Shown piece by piece: positions 55,501-64,000 of a stretch of 64,000 nucleotides of DNA (position 1 is the stretch's first letter; every line of letters starts with the position of its first letter). A program made the translations under genes and the position numbers. Source of the stretch: Amblyornis subalaris (Eukaryota > Chordata > Aves > Passeriformes > Ptilonorhynchidae); assembly GCA_018881555.1 (NCBI GenBank), contig JACAXG010000002.1, positions 24,329,786 to 24,393,785 on the forward strand. The letters run 5' to 3'. The notes beneath the pieces were generated by a model. That model did no database searches. It saw only the letters and a list, made by a program, of their open reading frames with translations, and had not been told where the DNA came from.

Positions 55501-58500
55501 TTGTTTTTTCTAAAAAGAAAAAACAGCACAGTTAAAGTTTGGTAAACTGACTGCTGAAGAGACTTTACCCAGCGTTCAAGTACAATCCTTTGAAAATTAA
55601 CACAGATATTTTAGGGATTTCTTCAAACAACAATACATGAAAGTTTGCAATCTCATGCTATTTTTATTGTGACAATCTCATGCTATTTTTATTGTTATCT
55701 TCTAAATATATATGAACGCATAGAGTAAATTCTTACCTTCTTTTTCCTTAGTTGTCTTTGGTTTTTTGGGGGCTAGAAAGATTTGCAAGGAAATAGCGNT
55801 AAGTGACAGGAATCAGAAATATANGGTTTTTACAATAAGTACATTGCACAAAGATTCTTTCCCTGGTAATTTCCCTGGAAGGATTACCGTGGCAAATGTG
55901 TCTCATGGCATGTATGTAATGTCTGTAATANGCAACAGTGGCTGCTGTCCTTAGTGGCAGTAGCAGTTCTGGGCTTTACNTAGAGTTGTTGGAAAATGTT
56001 TGAATATTGATGGTTGCAGAGCACTTTAGAAAATCCTGATAAAGACTTTAGGCACTTGAATTCTGCCAGATTTACCTATTTATTTGTGGCCAAAATACAC
56101 TAGGGAAGGCCTCTGCCTATTGCTTGCTTCTTACTCTCTTTCCCAGAGCAATCTCAAACATCTGAAAGAAATAAACAAACAAAAAGACCCAGGATATGGA
56201 GCTAGATGGACTCTTAGAACTGCCAAGTGTGACCATTCAGAAGTCCTGCAGCAATAGGTTGTGATTTATTTTATTNAGGTTTTTTTTCCCTAACTGTACA
56301 TTCACTTAGAGACTGCACTTTTTTCTTCTCAGCATCCTTTTTCCCCAGCTACAAACACATTTGGTCTGTGACTCCATTCAACAAGGCAGATTGAAATTAA
56401 GCAAAGTGTATCGCTTCAGGCATCTGAGCCCATTTCAGTATTCCCTGTTGGCTACAGCAGACAAACAGCCAGCTGCCTTCAAATTGTTCATTTGCAATTT
56501 GCACCGTCCAACCAGTTGTAATAACACTTTCTTCAGTGTCTTTCTGGTGCGTGTGTCGCCTGATTTACACCNGCTCTCTGAGTGAGGATCACCTGTGTCT
56601 AGCTCACCAAAATATTCTGCAGAAGGTGAACAGTGAAAATCACATAATCAGCTGATGAGAAGAGCCTGTGGTAGAGAAAGAACTGTGTAGCTGCAATGCT
56701 ATCAGTTCACCCATGCTGAACATTATCACTGCTCTTTGCTGACGAACAATATGCATCAATCAACACTGGGATGTTCATCAGGTCTTTCCACAAGGCATGC
56801 TAGAAAAATGTGATGTTTACCTGCTGTTGGGGTTTCAGCTGTTGGCTCTCCAGGAAAATAACCAGTAATGAAGAGGAAGGGGGTGGGGGAAGGAAGGAAA
56901 AGAATAAGAGGTTCAGTACCATGTTTTTTTCAGGGCAAGCAACCATTTAAATAGATCTTCTCTTTCATCTACAACTTTTCTGCAAGATATTAGTTTACAA
57001 ACAAATGTGCCTTAACAATGGGGGTGTATGTAGCATTTCACACTGAGAGCTAAGACTCTCACTCTTTGAAGTACTGTAATCCAGCATGCAATGGTTCCTG
57101 CAAATGCAAACACTGTGCCAGTGAAAGCTTTCCAGCAAGCAAATATTTAAATAGATTTACTTTTAAGTGTGCCTTCNAGGTTATAGCTGACTATGCTATT
57201 TTCCAAAAAATGTATTCAGTTTAATTGTCACCTCTCTTTTCTTATCATTCACGCATCCCAACCCAAGACCGACACTGACCTTGAATAGCTGGCATTGATC
57301 CCTAAGTGTTTCTCCCAAGTACTTTGCCTTNCCTTTTAAGAGTAAAATCTCTCGAGAGCTGGAAAGATTTTGACTACATCTTTCCACACCACCTAGCACA
57401 AGAGAGGCATATATTCCTGTGCTATTGTAATGCCTATAATATTTGATGAAAATTGATCTATTAAATGGATAGAAATTCTCTGGCATAAACCATCNTTGCT
57501 CTTTTTAAATCAAAGAAATTAGTTAAGTTGTGATTTTAAATCCAAGAATTTTTACCCATNACTACTTCATTAGTCTCAGTTTTATGTAAGAATACAATTT
57601 GAAAGAAAAGGAATGACCTCACTACCCAAGCAAATCCTCTATTCCTCGAACCTAGAGCAGGACAAAAAAGGAATAAGATCACAAAACATTTCAGGGTATC
57701 CTTTGAGTGAGCTATCGCTGTATTTTCTTCCTGCTGAGTTTAGGCTTCAGACGAACATGAGCTCACACCAAGGTGAAAATNTTTCAGTCTTCTTTTTCAG
57801 CAGGAAGATTGAGCAATTAAGCATCATTTTCACTAACATATCCCAGAAAATTTTCACTCAAGTCTTGGTCCATAAGGAGACCCATAATGTCAATGCCCAC
57901 TGCTTAGACACCATGGGCAGTCACGCAAAGGCCAGTTTTGCCAATATTAATTGCTAACATATTAAAGTTCTTTATTAGTTACCTTTTTGCTTATGATCAT
58001 GCTTATAGCTGCTGGAAGCTGATACATTACTGCACTGTCACCCACGGAATAATTAATATGTTTTCTCATTTTCAGAAGAAAAGATTTGTCTGAAGTACTA
58101 AATCTAGGAAAGNGGTTCATGCTTTCACATCTTAATTAAAGTAATGTCTTTCTGAGGGGTCTGGGTGGGCCCAGTTACATGCACGTATNGTAATTTAGGA
58201 TTACTTGATTTCCTTAGACAGTCAGGTACTGGAANACTGTTGACCTGAAGGGCAACTAGTTTGCCTCTCTGTTGTATGAAACGTAAGGGCCATTTCCTCT
58301 TCTCAATGCNTCAACAGAACTTCCACCCACTTTGATGATTTTGGAAAGCATATTACCCTCATTACGGGCCTTTCATTATAGAATTAAATGGGAATATAAT
58401 TAGGCCAGTTCTTAGGGTTTTTTCTTAAAATATCAGCCAACACGTTCTTCCTCTTGACTGTAAACTGCAGTTTGGTATTCCTGCATGTGTAAGATATGCC

Positions 58501-61500
58501 ACCAGCTTTGTGTTCTGTTCAAAGTCATGTCTCACAATTTGTGAGTCTTCAGTNGGTATGCACGGAGTAAATTCTGTTTCATTACACATTCAAGTTTGAT
58601 ATACGATCAATGGCTGTCAAACACCATCTTGTACACTAATAGAGAAATAGTGAAGAACAAGATGATTTACTAATTGCTTTTAAAATTGAGTGAGTGGCTG
58701 TGTGGTGTTTAGCTGCCTGCCAGGTTAGATCATGACAGCAAGTTACTACTATGTAAATGTATGTGTCATTAATTATGGTGCTCTTCAAACTCAGCCTTGT
58801 CTTTCTGTTTATACCTGTCATTCACTTAATGATCCAATCTCTTTAGCGACTGAAACCCCTTCTGCTTCTACAGTAAGACTGCACAGGATACAATGTGTGA
58901 ATGAATCCAGCCTGGGATAAATGCATGAATTTATTTTATGTTCCTACTAGACCTGAACTCCAAAATCAGTGGGTATTTTCTGTCCATTACTACATCTCAT
59001 ACTGAATTACATGATAGCTATGTTCATTTTATGGCAAGTGTACTGTACACCTGGCTGAGAAATATATGAAACAGAGCTGCATAGACCTCTATAAATAAAG
59101 AAGGCAGTGATCCAACTAAGTGTTCTTCTTTAAGTGGAGAAAATNAATTTAAAATATATAGCTCTGGTGGTTAGAATCTTGAGCTAGATCTATTCAAGGA
59201 TGGCTTGCTCAAAATGGGCAGTNTATAGAGAATTACTTTTGTATATGACCATAGGTCTGCATGTTATTGTTTTTCCTCATTTTTCTTTTTTTTTCTTTTC
59301 TTTTCTTTTTCTAAAGGCACTGTTAACCTTTATAATAATTTCAAGCACCAGAATATAAGCTCAAGAATGTGGTACAAACATCCCTCTGCAAAGGTCAAGG
59401 GAAAATATCTTGGCTATTCCTTATATTCACAATATACCAGCTCTTTATAAAAAAGCATTGTAGCCAGTGATTTTGAGTTAAAGTGATCCTTATTGCAGAA
59501 AGCATGAGGAATTTACTCATGATCATTACTCACTTAAATCGGTGATAGNTCTCTAACAGTAGTGAATGCCACACTGGGTCTCTCAGATAAATCAATGCAG
59601 AAGACATTAAATGTTAGTGAACCGATCCAGTGAAAACAAGACTGAACAAAACTGAATANTATAATTAAATAGAAGAAATTTTTTTTAAAATACCAGCAAA
59701 AATTGAAATAAACCCAAGGATAACTTCACAGGAAGTAATAATTTTGCAACGGTAACTCGAAAACTGAGCACTGCAGTTCAGGGCTGCAGGACATCCTTCA
59801 GTGTTGGCACATTTCAGATGCCTTGTGTTCACACTTTGCATCTGGGGTTCAGAGTAGTACTGTGTCTTCCTACAGGTGTTTAAGTGCAGGTATTCATCTT
59901 CTCTAATCACCTAACACAGCTGACCTGTTTAGGAAGCGTAAGGGAATCAGTCTGCCTTGCCTTGTCATCAGCTTACTTTTCATCAGAATAACACGTGNTT
60001 TGGTCTTGATGTACCAGGCACAGTACCAAAAAGGAAACATAGATCCTGTGCTAAAGAGTTTCCNACTAATTCATCTGTGAAGGTCCATACTTCAGCATTT
60101 TCACAATTCAAAGCATGCAGTGTAAACACTGTCGTTCTGATTCTTGTCTGACCATGATTTGCAGTATGTAATGTGTAATGACTTGCCACAATAAGCATAG
60201 ATCCCAGTCTTTATCTGTTCAGAAGTCTTACTTAAAAATTACCTTAAAAAGGACATTATCCAATGGCTTCAGTGGAAGTTTTTGCAACGTGACAAATTCC
60301 CCTTGAATCCTCCTCAAAACTAGTCTAAATTGGAAATATTCCTTTCTCTAATTTAATTTAGCTTTTTTATTAAAAAAAGCTTTTTTTGAAACAAGGCCAA
60401 CAACGTGCTTAGTGAATTAATGATATAAGTAATTTCCAAATGGTAAAAGAAGTATGGAAAAGGTTGTCTAGTTCAGTTATGCTACATGCCATTCTCTTCT
60501 TTTCAATAAAGAGTATATTTGTATAAATATAAATTATGTGTCTACACTCGTCTAAACCCATCAGAATATCAGTTTTGCTACCAGTGTAATTTACTTTATT
60601 TCCTAGGAAATAAAAACTGCAAACAGAGTTTGAATGTTGCAGCTTCACAATATTATATTATAAATGCACTTAGTTTTGTTGTGTTCAGCTGTTAGTAAGC
60701 AGACAGAATACAAGAGTATCTGTAGTAAGCAAGTAAATTGTGTTAGCTAACATGACAAAATTGCAAAAATGCAAATTGAGACAACATGCATCTGAAAAGA
60801 AAGTTTATATTCCATAAGAAACAAGACATGACACGTACTTGCAGTGTTTTTCGGTTTAACTGGGAAGTAAAAAGAGGAAAGAAAAATGGTCAAAAAAGTC
60901 AGGTTTGGCATAACATTNTTGTGGCAGAGAATGGCTTTATTTGTTCTATATGTTTCCCGCATATCAAAACATATTTTTTTANTAATGTCACAGTAATTAA
61001 CAACAATCTAGTAATGAATAATAGTGATAGGGATGTTCTCATTTACAGATGATAATTGTTTTGCAAGAGTTAAGGATGACTAATACTAACAATAAAAATT
61101 TTAATTCTTCACTTATTTCCTTTCATGAAGAAGCAACCCATTTTTTAAAGCCATTATGATAGTCCTCAGTGAAACTGAAGGTTTATATAGGTTCCTTCCT
61201 ATATCAGCAGCAATTTTGCTGTGTCTTGTACAAAATGAGACTGTGCATGAGCTATGATATGCAGAGACATTTACCATAGATGATGGATAGTGCTGGATCA
61301 ACATCTGACTAATATATCATATGATACCTGCTATGGGTGAAAATTAAACTATTGCTCATCCTNAGAGGCTAACTCATAAAGGAAGACTGTGAAGTCCAAA
61401 TAAAAGGCAGATACCCACAAATAATTAGCAAAATGAAGCCATTTAAAGAAAGCATTTTCAGAAAACAGTTGAAATTCTTTGCTGGCATATGTCTTTGACA

Positions 61501-63508
61501 TCAATGGAATTATAGAAGCAGAAATTTGACCTTTGATATATACATATATCTATATCTTAAAATGATGACGCATTACAAGTACATACTGTGCTATTTAGCT
61601 GTGGTATGGCATGTCAAGGCCATTCTATACATCAAAATAGATCACAGGGCCATGGTTCTGACATTTGTCATATGCAATTGTATTTCACTATCTCTTTAAA
61701 TAACATTTTCAAAATTAATGAACACATAAAATGCAATAGTGCTTACCTGGTTTTGTAAGGGGAATATCTTTTTCATGTCTGACTGCTTCATGCTCTAGAT
61801 AAAAGAAACAGCATAAAAAAATNGCCATAATGTTTGTGTTACATTCTGTATGGGTGTGTTTGTTTTGTTTTGTTTTGCTTTGTGGTTTTCTTGTGATTAT
61901 TTATTTTTTGTAGCTTTTTTTTAATTGAGAAGGATTGCATGTACTTTTTCAGGATTAAACATTTATTTTCTCCTGTTTCATGCTGTTATCTTGAAAAAAA
62001 CCACAACAAATCCACATGTGAATGGTTATTAACAGATTGTCCACTGAGAGATCTGCCACAAAATAGCAAAGTTCATTAGTAATGCACATAGCTCCACAAA
62101 TATAGCTACTATTAATGCCACTAAGAGTCATGTATGTATCTTAAGGAACAAGGTCTCCTCTCAATTTTTTGAATGTATTCTTATCTATTTTCCATTTTTA
62201 TTATTTGAAAGGAGAGTATAGAGCAGATTCAGCAGCCATTCACTCAGACTTTATGTTGTTGATTCAGATATAGCTTGAGCTGAATTCCCAAAGTCTTGCA
62301 CACATACTATTACATATGAATAAATAATATTTAGTGATGGAAAATGCATCTCATCTCCACCTGCTCCCCTCCCCTGCCCCTCTTCCCATCCTTCTACTTT
62401 ATGATTATTACTGAAAAAAATTATAATTTTTGTTAAGTTGCTGAAAATAGAAAAGATGAAGAAGTTTTGGCGNTTTTTTTTTAAATAGTTCTAGGAAACA
62501 AAAGTCAGGCTTAGAAAAAACCCCACCCCACAGATCTCATAGCATAGTAGCAGCTATGCAATGCAAACAGGGACTAAAATACATTTCAGGGCTGAGGAAT
62601 CAATGGACAGCTCTCCTGGCCTTTTTTCCAGGAGGTGTTTCCCACAGCTGAAGGACTGTGCNTCACTTTCCTTTTGAGCAATGAGGACCAGAAAGTGGGC
62701 TGTAAAGTGGAAAGTGTTTAAAACGTGAATGGCCTTTGAAAAACAGGCAGTATGCCTCAGCCTTTCTGCTACTTAGNTGAATAATTGAATTTCTAGTAGC
62801 TGTGATTTCAGATGAAGAGACAAGTCGAGAAACGCTGAGATGAAGACATCATCTGGAATTTCAGNTGGGAAACATTTTTATGAAGCATGAATGAAAACTG
62901 AGGTCAGTGAAGAGTGATACATTTCCCATATCTGGACTTTTTTTGATAATTAAATTATTTGGGGAATTAGCTGAATTTTTAGTTATTATTTTTGAAGTTT
63001 ACTTTGCATTCTGGAGGTATGAAAGATATAGAAAATCAACAAGCAGACTGTGGTAAGTTGATGTATGGACTCTTTCTTGGGTTCTTTCTGACTGAGAAGA
63101 ATTCAGAAAGCAGTTATTTTAAAATAATTTCAATTTTTCTCTTTTTAACTTAGCAGGAGTATTTATTCAACCCAAGTAATTGTTAAAAGTGATTTTTAAA
63201 GAACTTGGAACTCCTGTATTAATTTTTATTGTTGGGACTTGTGATATGGAAAGTGTAGAATGAATTCACTCCTGTTCTGAAGCAATGGGTTATGTCAAAT
63301 GTACTTTTAAGTAGCAACGACAAGACAGTATGTTAAATGAAAGAAGTGGAAGACACGGTGATAAAGACACTATAATTTTAAGCAAAACTAGAAGTTGCCG
63401 AGGGCAGGCTTCCATATGTAAAAGTAAAAAAGGACACACAGATCCAGCTATTTTACAGGAATTTTTCTGATTAAGGTAGGAATCACATACTTGTTGGCTT
63501 TGCCTGGG
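40440..63508 (-). CDS. TRDN: Triadin (TRDN), 3' part of spliced gene
   Basis: This is the C-terminal luminal part of triadin, the single-pass protein of the junctional sarcoplasmic reticulum that tethers calsequestrin to the ryanodine receptor (family knowledge). Nine exons are supported. Their products, joined in frame, read AQAKPT / HEAVRHEKDIPLTKP / KPKNTA / SSSYKHDHKQK / PTAETPTA / PKKPKTTKEKE / KTTEKKQLKYEKTK / KEDPRHQNLTS / PVRYFQC..., with one codon split across each junction (residues K, V, T, E, A, E, V, A). All internal exons are multiples of three in phase 1-1, the known style of TRDN, which is heavily alternatively spliced. The block order agrees with what I recall of the human C-terminus, including a KPKPTPK-like block, a KES...HNVTK-like block and the FQC(V)YLDGYNGYGFQFP end. 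The 5' exons (cytosolic tail, membrane span, KEKE calsequestrin-binding motif) lie past position 64000. The 13.9-kb gap before the last exon may hide more small exons. Confidence 0.85.
46528..46590. repeat. GA-rich imperfect tandem repeat in TRDN intron
   Basis: All-purine tract built from units such as ggggagaagagga, with length variation between units. Confidence 0.9.
46748..46774 (-). CDS. Possible TRDN micro-exon, 27 bp
   Basis: The acceptor is gtgccgcttttcccag (a CAGCAG tandem acceptor that would also permit a 24-base form), and the donor ACAA|gtgtgc is weak. The phase 1-1 product would be A-EKFSLRKT, faintly like the AEKPARVSK block of human triadin (recalled), which otherwise has no match here. 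The reading is tentative. Confidence 0.28.
46884..46901 (-). CDS. Possible TRDN micro-exon, 18 bp
   Basis: The acceptor is ggtagtccctctag and the donor is CAGG|gtgaat. The phase 1-1 product would be SDVKQ. It sits 109 bases before the 46774-46748 candidate in transcription order. Chance matches of this length with a correct phase are common in this AT-rich intron, so support is weak. Confidence 0.22.
49801..49833. repeat. 18-bp tandem duplication
   Basis: ataaatttaacatta occurs at 49801-49815 and again at 49819-49833. Confidence 0.85.
54477..54512 (-). CDS. TRDN: TRDN internal exon, 36 bp, KEDPRHQNLTS
   Basis: The acceptor is pyrimidine-rich (ttttttatgcattccaccag) and the donor is G|gtaccc. 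Phase 1-1 reading gives V-KEDPRHQNLTS, with the V codon completed by the G of the preceding exon. It aligns with the KESLQLHNVTK block I recall from human triadin (K-E-x-x-x-x-x-N-x-T), and the order relative to the last exon fits. This is the most 3' internal exon I can support firmly. Confidence 0.85.
55465..55509 (-). CDS. TRDN: TRDN internal exon, 45 bp, KTTEKKQLKYEKTK
   Basis: The acceptor is gtgctgttttttctttttag and the donor is AAAG|gtaata. Phase 1-1 reading gives E-KTTEKKQLKYEKTK, nearly all charged or polar residues in a KEKE-like pattern typical of the triadin luminal domain. It lies 227 bases downstream of the 55737-55772 exon, an unusually short intron for this gene. It corresponds in position to the KEKADMKHLREEK stretch of the human protein (recalled, weak identity). 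Confidence 0.87.
55648..55695. repeat. 25-bp tandem duplication in a TRDN intron
   Basis: caatctcatgctatttttat followed by tgt occurs at 55648-55670 and is repeated identically at 55673-55695, inside the 227-base intron between two supported exons. Identity implies a recent duplication. Confidence 0.92.
55737..55772 (-). CDS. TRDN: TRDN internal exon, 36 bp, PKKPKTTKEKE
   Basis: The acceptor is caaatctttctag and the donor is GAAG|gtaaga, a near-consensus pair. Phase 1-1 reading gives A-PKKPKTTKEKE, a Pro/Lys block followed by a KEKE motif, as expected for luminal triadin. The sequence is purine-rich on the coding strand, while the flanking intron is AT-rich and has stops in all frames. Confidence 0.87.
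56821..56847 (-). CDS. TRDN: TRDN internal exon, 27 bp, PTAETPTA
   Basis: The donor is GCAG|gtaaac. The acceptor is ggttattttcctggag|AG; the GAG acceptor is less usual than a YAG, which lowers confidence. Phase 1-1 reading gives E-PTAETPTA. The Pro/Thr/Glu composition and the position before the Lys-rich exons fit the human TSEVTESG region (recalled). The exon is short, but exons of this size are normal in TRDN. Confidence 0.6.
57983..58018 (-). CDS. TRDN: TRDN internal exon, 36 bp, SSSYKHDHKQK
   Basis: The donor AAAG|gtaact is strong. The acceptor gtgcagtaatgtatcag is weaker in its pyrimidine tract. Two AGs further in (after CTTCCAG and CTTCCAGCAG) would give lengths that are not multiples of three, whereas this choice gives 36 bases in phase 1-1. 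The product A/T-SSSYKHDHKQK is Lys/His-rich, as expected of luminal triadin. I recall no obvious human counterpart, so it may be a bird-specific or rapidly evolving exon. Confidence 0.62.
59277..59311. repeat. (TTTTC)n pyrimidine tract
   Basis: A short pyrimidine-only run of ttttc-like units in a TRDN intron. Confidence 0.85.
60582..60602 (-). CDS. Possible extra TRDN micro-exon, 21 bp
   Basis: There is an excellent acceptor (ctgtttgcagtttttatttcctag) and an acceptable donor, ACTG|gtagca. The stretch is in phase 1-1 and would encode NKVNYT between the KPKNTA and SSSYKHDHKQK exons. The composition is less charged than in the neighbours and I recall no human counterpart, so this is a candidate only. 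Confidence 0.3.
60839..60859 (-). CDS. TRDN: TRDN internal exon, 21 bp, KPKNTA
   Basis: This micro-exon has an outstanding acceptor, a pyrimidine tract of more than 20 bases ending ctttttacttcccag, and a good donor, GCAA|gtacgt. Phase 1-1 reading gives V-KPKNTA, with the last base A carried into the next codon. It follows the TKP end of the 61747-61794 exon, giving TKP-V-KPKNTA, which parallels the KTDKPKPTPK segment recalled from human triadin. Confidence 0.75.
61747..61794 (-). CDS. TRDN: TRDN internal exon, 48 bp, HEAVRHEKDIPLTKP
   Basis: The acceptor is gctgtttcttttatctag and the donor is CCAG|gtaagc, both near consensus. Phase 1-1 reading gives (E/K)-HEAVRHEKDIPLTKP, which matches the human AEHREREPPSIKTDKP block (recalled) in length and in the H-E-x-x-R-x-E ... 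K-x-x-K-P pattern. It is the longest internal exon seen here and one of the best anchors for the gene call. Confidence 0.87.
61795..63490 (-). other. TRDN: TRDN intron
   Basis: A 1.7-kb intron with a (TTTTG)n run near 61.86 kb and a pyrimidine/C-rich stretch at 62354-62400. No exon with credible splice sites was seen. Confidence 0.55.
61857..61879. repeat. (TTTTG)n short repeat
   Basis: About four ttttg units in a row within a TRDN intron. Confidence 0.8.
63491..63508 (-). CDS. TRDN: TRDN internal exon, 18 bp, QAKPT
   Basis: The acceptor cctcttttgtcttccgtag is very strong and the donor is ACAA|gtatgt. Phase 1-1 reading gives A-QAKPT-K, with the K codon formed by the terminal A plus AG of the next exon, so the junction reads AQAKPTKHEAVRHE. 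Human triadin has KPKPTKKAEHRERE at this point (recalled), a good positional match. Being only 18 bases long, it rests on splice sites plus context. It is the most 5' exon visible in the window. Confidence 0.68.
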
Positions 63509-64000
63509 CTACGGAAGACAAAAGAGGTTAAATTTTAATAGTTAGATACAAAGAAAAAAGACAATATATTCTTTTTTTCTCTTTCTTCTTAACATTCAAA
63601 TATTTTCTTGCAGTCAGTTCTCACTTGCTCTTAGCTTCCCCTGCTTGTGCAAGGATGCACAGCATTCAAGCCCCTAATGTGCAGGTAGGCTCACGTGCTT
63701 AGATCTTGGCAACTCCCACTAGTTATCAGCTCCTGCTGAAATANCACAGTATCCTGTTATTTAGCACAGTAACATATTGATGCCTTTCAGGATTAATTCT
63801 CCCCGAGTAACATGTAAATCAGAAATAGCTCCAGACCAGTCAGCAGCTGACTGGAATTTTNAGTTAGGATGTTTTGGATTTGCAACATCAAGACCACATC
63901 AGTCTATATGTTTAGTCAGGAGAGCGCTAGCCATCTCCATGAATAAATCCATATAATTATAATATGTTTGTTAAGGAAAGATGGAATGAATTTCCCATGT
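63509..64000 (-). other. TRDN: TRDN intron, running off the window
   Basis: About 490 bases upstream of the first visible exon. No exon-like segment with in-phase splice sites was seen; the rest of the gene should lie beyond 64000. Confidence 0.5.

Larger units (their letters stand above)
58019..60838 (-). other. TRDN: TRDN intron
   Basis: A 2.8-kb AT-rich intron that contains the weak 60582-60602 exon candidate and a (TTTTC)n tract near 59.3 kb. Nothing else was recognised. Confidence 0.55.

Noticed and set aside
57637..57662. Minus-strand segment with superb acceptor (tttttgtcctgctctag) and good donor
   Set aside because: 26 bases long, so it would shift the triadin frame; the product SRNRGFAW is unlike the luminal domain.
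62355..62400. Purine-rich minus-strand frame GWEEGQGRGAG ending at a gtggag donor
   Set aside because: Low-complexity purine tract with a weak acceptor; composition alone explains the open frame.

Overview
The window is vertebrate, almost certainly avian, draft genomic DNA. It is AT-rich, mostly non-coding, and peppered with isolated single N bases, with one 962-base N gap. It carries a CR1 LINE with the (ATTCTRTG)-like 3' tail typical of birds, an older CR1 fragment, and LTRs that resemble bird endogenous-retrovirus families. There are no bacterial-type genes. Almost all long open frames are chance frames in intergenic or intronic DNA, apart from the CR1 reverse-transcriptase frame.

The one host gene I can support is the 3' part of triadin (TRDN) on the minus strand, from about 63508 down to the stop codon at 40440. 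It was recognised from its final exon, whose product has the YFQCVFLNGPNGFGLQFP block that ends skeletal triadins. It was then extended upstream as a ladder of tiny Lys/Glu/Pro-rich exons of 18-48 bases. Each has its own splice sites, and each begins after codon position 1 and ends after codon position 1, so any of them can be skipped or included without breaking the frame. The ladder, in transcription order, is 63508-63491, 61794-61747, 60859-60839, 58018-57983, 56847-56821, 55772-55737, 55509-55465, 54512-54477, then 40582-40440. These exons are too short to appear as open reading frames.

Layout on the plus-strand scale: 1-5742 unique DNA; 5743-7060 a (GAAA)n tract split by the N gap; 7985-8490 an old CR1 fragment; 8491-22965 AT-rich unique DNA with a (TG)n tract at 19.7 kb; 22966-24408 a probable long LTR; 25523-26114 a solo LTR; 26115-33246 unique DNA; 33247-34845 a CR1 element (minus) with a 484-codon uninterrupted reverse-transcriptase frame; 36275-36946 a third LTR flanked by a 4-bp duplication; 36951-40439 sequence downstream of, or 3' UTR of, TRDN; 40440-64000 TRDN exons and introns. 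Nothing in the left 40 kb was recognised as a second host gene. From mammalian gene order it should be the space between TRDN and its 3' neighbour (CLVS2 in human), but that is inference.

Triadin is the sarcoplasmic-reticulum protein that links calsequestrin to the ryanodine receptor. The part encoded here is only the C-terminal luminal region; the membrane segment and N-terminus lie beyond the right edge.
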